Source: Clostridiales bacterium (GTDB taxonomy: Bacteria; Bacillota; Clostridia; Christensenellales; CAG-917). From it: DNA of 10,302 nt. This document shows positions 7,383-10,302 of this stretch, one piece after another. The stretch covers positions 1 to 10,302 of the forward strand of contig JAAZIO010000080.1 of assembly GCA_012800805.1 (NCBI GenBank), in the 5' to 3' direction. Made by a program: the position numbers and the translations under genes. The notes under the pieces were generated by a model that was not told where the DNA came from, ran no database searches, and saw only the letters and a list, made by a program, of their open reading frames with translations. How positions within the stretch are numbered: the first letter of the stretch is position 1; every line of letters begins with the position of its first letter.

Positions 7383-9221
7383 TTATTCCTCAATCGGTTT
7401 AATATATAGATTTTGCAACAGTTCTTCTCTGTCAAGGAATGGCGCAAGGTCCTCAAGCGGCGGGCTGAAAAGCCTTCCGTCCTCAAGCTTTTTGGTGCTG
7501 CTCTTGGGTTCAAAGACCTGCTCGGTATCGGTGAAAATCTCGCAGAACACAAAGCCGTCGGTATCAAGCGCCTGTTGAACCGCTTTTTGCATCTCGGCGT
7601 TACTCCTTGCGGAAATATAAGGATAACCGAAAGCGTTAGCTATTTTTTCAAAATCGGGAAAAGAAATATCTCCGCTTTCGGGCCCGATGCCAATCTTTGA
7701 CGAATTTTTAAAAAGGTTGTTTTGAGTTTGCCTTATGCTGTGATAACCATCGTTGTTTATCAAAAACACCTTAATAGGCAAATTGTTTGTTACAATCGTT
7801 TGAAGCTCCTGCAGATTCATCATTATGGAGCCGTCGCCCTCAAGGCATATGGTATCCTTTCTTCCACCGGCAATGCAAAGCCCTATCGCCGCGGGAAGGC
7901 CGTATCCCATGCTTGCGACCGCGCTGTTTATGATAAACCTTGTGCCTTTTTTGATGACATAGTTTTGATGTCCCACAACGCAGCAGGCTCCGTTCGATAC
8001 GGCGCTCAGGCTGCCTTCGGGAAGCGATGAGCTTAAATATTTTATAAATGCGTAAACATTTGCCGTCTTTCCGTTTTCTTCAAGGTGACGCTCTAAGGTG
8101 ACGGGATACTTTCTTTTCCACTCAAGGCACTTTTCTCTCCACCAATCGCCTTTAAAGACGGGAGCGTCGTCTACTCTTTGGTTTAGCTTTTCCAAAAAGT
8201 CCTTGGCGTCCGCCCATACGGGCATCTCCACATGAATTGTCGGTTTATAAAACTCGGCCTTATCTATATCAACCATTATGACTTCAGCTTCCCTGGCCCA
8301 AGTCTTCCAGTTGTATCCTACCTGCCTTATGGATATTCTCGTGCCTATTGCCAAAACAAGGTCAGCGTTTTGAACCGCAAAGTTTCCTGCCCTGTCGCCC
8401 ATGTTGCCGCCCCTGCCGCAATACAGAGGGTGTTCGTTCTCTATAAGGTCTATGCTGTTCCAGTAAGTAACCACGGGAACGCCGAGTTTCTCGATTGCTT
8501 TTCTGAACGCTTCAAATCCGCCTGAAAGTCTTATGCCTCCGCCGGCGTAAATGACGGCTCTTTGGGCTTTTTTGATTTTTTCTATGATAGCATCGATAAC
8601 CTCAATGCTTACAGGGGGAGGAAGAGTTTCTCCTCCGTCGCAATTAGGGTCGAATCCTCTAAGACCGTCGGTTTCGATATACATTCCCTGATAGTTTACC
8701 GGTATATCAAGCCACACGGGGCCGGGACGGCCGTTTGTCATATGATGCCAGGCTTTTTCAAGCAGATATCTGATATCCTCAGGGTTTTCAAGCATGGCGC
8801 AGAACTTCGTCATGCACTCAACCGATTTTGTTATGTCAAACTCCTGATCTCCGACGGCCCTGAGTTTCAGCCCGCCCGTAAAGCGCTCGGCATACCTTGC
8901 CGTTGTGTCGTATCTTACCTGACCGCTCACCACAAACATGGGTATTGAGTCAAGCCAGGCGCCAAGGACGCCCGTTATCGCGTTGGTGCCGCCGGGGCCC
9001 GTTGTCACGCAAAGCAGCGCCGCTTTGTTATTCAGCCTAGCATACGCTTCTGCGGCGATTGCGCAAGCCTGCTCGTGATGGTTATAGGTGCTCTTTAAGC
9101 CATCCTTGTGCCCGAATGCGTCATTAAGGTGCATGGCTCCGCCGCCAACAACCGTAAAGCAGTCGGTTATTCCCTTTTCAACCAAAAAGTCCGCGATATA
9201 ATCGGCAATCCTTTGTTTCAT
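7383..9221 (-). CDS. ThDP-dependent acetolactate synthase-like enzyme of a glycan locus
   Basis: 612 residues with the three-domain plan of the POX/AHAS family. The N-terminal Pyr domain has the catalytic Glu50 in NHHEQACA and TTGPGGTNA (73-81). A middle Rossmann-like domain spans about 205-350 (YAGGGIRLSGG, LAIGTR). The C-terminal PP domain has the ThDP/Mg motif GDGS (462-465) closing with NN at 489-490. The tail, with DGRLFSPPLEDLAPFLDREE (581-600), resembles tails I associate with polysaccharide-locus members and not with housekeeping IlvB. No ilvN small subunit is nearby, arguing against branched amino acid synthesis. The family decarboxylates an alpha-keto acid and transfers the resulting two-carbon carbanion. 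With RfbH nearby, a YerE-like attachment to a 4-keto-3,6-dideoxysugar is plausible (inference). It is first in a four-gene run. GGTGA at 9225-9229 precedes the ATG. Confidence 0.92.
   Translation of the reverse strand: MKQRIADYIADFLVEKGITDCFTVVGGGAMHLNDAFGHKDGLKSTYNHHEQACAIAAEAYARLNNKAALLCVTTGPGGTNAITGVLGAWLDSIPMFVVSGQVRYDTTARYAERFTGGLKLRAVGDQEFDITKSVECMTKFCAMLENPEDIRYLLEKAWHHMTNGRPGPVWLDIPVNYQGMYIETDGLRGFDPNCDGGETLPPPVSIEVIDAIIEKIKKAQRAVIYAGGGIRLSGGFEAFRKAIEKLGVPVVTYWNSIDLIENEHPLYCGRGGNMGDRAGNFAVQNADLVLAIGTRISIRQVGYNWKTWAREAEVIMVDIDKAEFYKPTIHVEMPVWADAKDFLEKLNQRVDDAPVFKGDWWREKCLEWKRKYPVTLERHLEENGKTANVYAFIKYLSSSLPEGSLSAVSNGACCVVGHQNYVIKKGTRFIINSAVASMGYGLPAAIGLCIAGGRKDTICLEGDGSIMMNLQELQTIVTNNLPIKVFLINNDGYHSIRQTQNNLFKNSSKIGIGPESGDISFPDFEKIANAFGYPYISARSNAEMQKAVQQALDTDGFVFCEIFTDTEQVFEPKSSTKKLEDGRLFSPPLEDLAPFLDREELLQNLYIKPIEE
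7387..7391 (-). promoter_or_regulatory. GAGGA ribosome binding site inside the ThDP gene
   Basis: GAGGA, about 6 bases before the aldolase ATG and embedded in the last codons of the upstream gene. It indicates co-translation of the two. Confidence 0.6.
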
Positions 9222-9479
9222 AATTCACCGTTTCTTAGTTTTTTGCATTGCATTTAAGGTTAATTTATAGCTGGTTAAATATAGTTTCAGTATTCGTTGT
9301 CCGAATATTTTTTCGGTCTAAGGTTCTTTTTAGAGTTTTCTGCCCAGTCGTTTTCTAATCCGTTTATAAATTTACTTCGGCTTTGTCTTTTTTTTAGACT
9401 GTTCGGTTCAGGTTGCCATAAATCCTAGCTTTTACTGGCTGTTCTTTCAGTTTATTAATTAATCTAAGCTTGTTATTAA
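9222..9479. other. AT-rich intergenic gap before the ThDP gene
   Basis: 258 bases without a usable reading frame. It holds degenerate copies of the gap motif (TTTAAGGTT at 9253-9261, CTAAGGTTC at 9318-9326), a short CCGAA/TTCGG inverted repeat (9301-9316) and one whole copy plus most of a second copy of the 21-base repeat. A promoter for the four-gene run is expected here, but I see only poor matches. Confidence 0.55.
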
Positions 9480-9491
9480 TTAATCTAAGCT
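9452..9491 (-). repeat. 21-bp tandem duplication covering the gtrA-like stop codon
   Basis: The 19-mer TTATTAATTAATCTAAGCT (plus strand) occurs at 9452-9470 and 9473-9491, identical, with a period of 21. Because 21 is a multiple of three, the sequence Ser-Leu-Asp-stop is repeated in the same frame immediately downstream of the real stop. Confidence 0.9.
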
Positions 9492-10076
9492 CGGCTCTTC
9501 ATTTTCTTTGTTATTATCATCGTCTTTGTTTTCAGAGTTTTCAATAAGCCCCACCGCGTTTTGTTCTTTCAAAGCTTTTTTGTCACGAAAACTGAAAAAG
9601 TTATGTCCAAAATAGCTGACAAGAGTGCTGATTAAAAGCGTTATTATTACCGTAGCTATCATCGGAACTTTCCAGACATTGTTAAGCAGCATCTTAAGCC
9701 CGTAGTTTATGCCAAACGACACAAGGTAGACGGTGATGAACTTAACGAATTCGACAAGCGACTTTTTCTTGCTTCTGAATGTGAAAAACTTGTTCCATAA
9801 GTAACTGTGGAAGGTGCCAACCACTTGAGCTATTACAGAGGCAATCGCTATAACCTCGGGCGATATGCTTTCACGGTCAATAAGAGGCTCTCCGAACAAA
9901 AAATAAACGAGATATTCAACCCCTACTCCGACAGCGGTGTTGAGACCGCCGACAAAGAGGAAGCGCACCCGTTTATCATAATAAAGTTTTATTATTAACG
10001 CTTTAAATTTTTGCCCGCGAGTCGGCTTTAATTCGGTGTTTTCCTCCGACTCTCGGGCAATTTTTTCCTTTTTCAT
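9480..10076 (-). CDS. GtrA-family membrane protein (probable polyprenyl-linked sugar flippase)
   Basis: 198 residues, slightly longer than a typical GtrA protein because of charged ends. Four hydrophobic helices sit at about 37-62, 73-93, 109-131 and 137-158. Diagnostic GtrA segments are RFLFVGGLNTAVG (38-50), SYLWNKFFTFR (91-101) and GHNFFSFR (157-164). Both ends are cytoplasmic-type and highly charged, and the C-terminal tail (about 180-196) is an Asn/Asp/Glu/Lys low-complexity stretch. GtrA proteins are thought to move undecaprenyl-phosphate sugars across the membrane, paired with a GT2 such as the one at 2616-3578. The ATG at 10076 follows the rfbH stop by 3 bases with no close ribosome binding site (an AGAGG lies 14 bases away), so translational coupling is likely. 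Confidence 0.9.
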   Translation of the reverse strand: MKKEKIARESEENTELKPTRGQKFKALIIKLYYDKRVRFLFVGGLNTAVGVGVEYLVYFLFGEPLIDRESISPEVIAIASVIAQVVGTFHSYLWNKFFTFRSKKKSLVEFVKFITVYLVSFGINYGLKMLLNNVWKVPMIATVIITLLISTLVSYFGHNFFSFRDKKALKEQNAVGLIENSENKDDDNNKENEEPSLD

Positions 10077-10079
10077 AAT

Positions 10080-10302
10080 TTAGTTAAGAGCCTCTATTAT
10101 TGCTTCCGCCATGTCATCTATCATCTGGTCGGTCATTCCGGGATATACGCCAACCCAGAAAGTATCGCGCATTATCCTGTCTGTGTTTTTAAGCTCGCCA
10201 ACGACTCTGTATCCCTCGCCTTTTGCCCGCATCTCATCAAAGCATGGATGCTTTATGAGATTTCCGGCAAAAAGCCTTCTTGTTTGAATGCCTTTTTCCT
10301 CA
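10080..10302 (-). CDS. rfbH: RfbH, CDP-4-keto-6-deoxy-D-glucose 3-dehydrase, C-terminal fragment
   Basis: Partial gene: the last 73 codons, running off the window edge at 10302. I translated it by hand in the frame ending at TAA 10082-10080. It reads TRRLFAGNL, then YRVVGELKNTDRIM and DTFWVGVYPGMT. These are the characteristic end of RfbH/DdhC proteins and not of ordinary DegT/DnrJ/EryC1 aminotransferases. RfbH is a PLP and [2Fe-2S] enzyme which, with a reductase partner, removes the 3-hydroxyl of CDP-4-keto-6-deoxyglucose. It is the committing step to CDP-3,6-dideoxyhexoses such as abequose, tyvelose and yersiniose. The PLP site and the cluster cysteines lie outside the window. It is the first gene seen in the series and is coupled to the GtrA-like gene. 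Confidence 0.85.
   Translation of the reverse strand, partial: EEKGIQTRRLFAGNLIKHPCFDEMRAKGEGYRVVGELKNTDRIMRDTFWVGVYPGMTDQMIDDMAEAIIEALN

Overview
The window reads as a cell-surface polysaccharide (O-antigen-like or capsule-like) sugar locus from a low-to-moderate-GC bacterium. Every convincing gene is on the minus strand, so transcription runs from high to low coordinates. Coding DNA is moderately GC-balanced, the gaps are very AT-rich, ribosome binding sites are AGGAGG-like and the terminator is an ordinary hairpin plus T-run. This suits an uncultured Clostridia-type member of the Bacillota. That assignment is an inference from style, not from a marker gene.

In transcription order: (1) 10302-10080, the C-terminal 73 codons of an RfbH-type CDP-4-keto-6-deoxyglucose 3-dehydrase; (2) 10076-9480, a GtrA-family four-helix membrane protein starting 3 bases after the rfbH stop; (3) a 258-base AT-rich gap; (4) a tight four-gene run: a thiamine-diphosphate (ThDP) acetolactate-synthase-like enzyme (9221-7383), a two-domain DRE-TIM aldolase (7380-5779), a PfkB/KDG-kinase-like sugar kinase (5809-4787) and an extended SDR epimerase/reductase (4784-3876), with 2-base gaps or a 31-base overlap; (5) a 297-base AT-rich gap; (6) a membrane-anchored GT2 glycosyltransferase (3578-2616) followed by a hairpin; (7) a leader of about 200 bases and a 659-residue charged helical protein ending in a ribosomal protein uL15-like domain (2407-428), closed by a clear intrinsic terminator; (8) an AT-rich tail (1-388) full of degenerate repeats.

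The genes probably work together as follows (inference). RfbH yields a CDP-4-keto-3,6-dideoxyhexose. A ThDP enzyme beside it recalls YerE of the yersiniose pathway, which adds a two-carbon branch at the 4-keto carbon, and the SDR could be the finishing reductase. The aldolase and kinase are extra to the known yersiniose route and may supply or modify an alpha-keto acid or sugar acid, so the product may be a branched sugar not yet described. GtrA and the GT2 enzyme resemble the GtrA/GtrB pair that makes and flips a lipid-linked sugar.

The two most unusual items are the coiled-coil/uL15 fusion and the aldolase with a second, sialyltransferase/DUF115-like domain. A recurring TTAAAGGTT motif, always in the same orientation, is scattered through several of the noncoding gaps.
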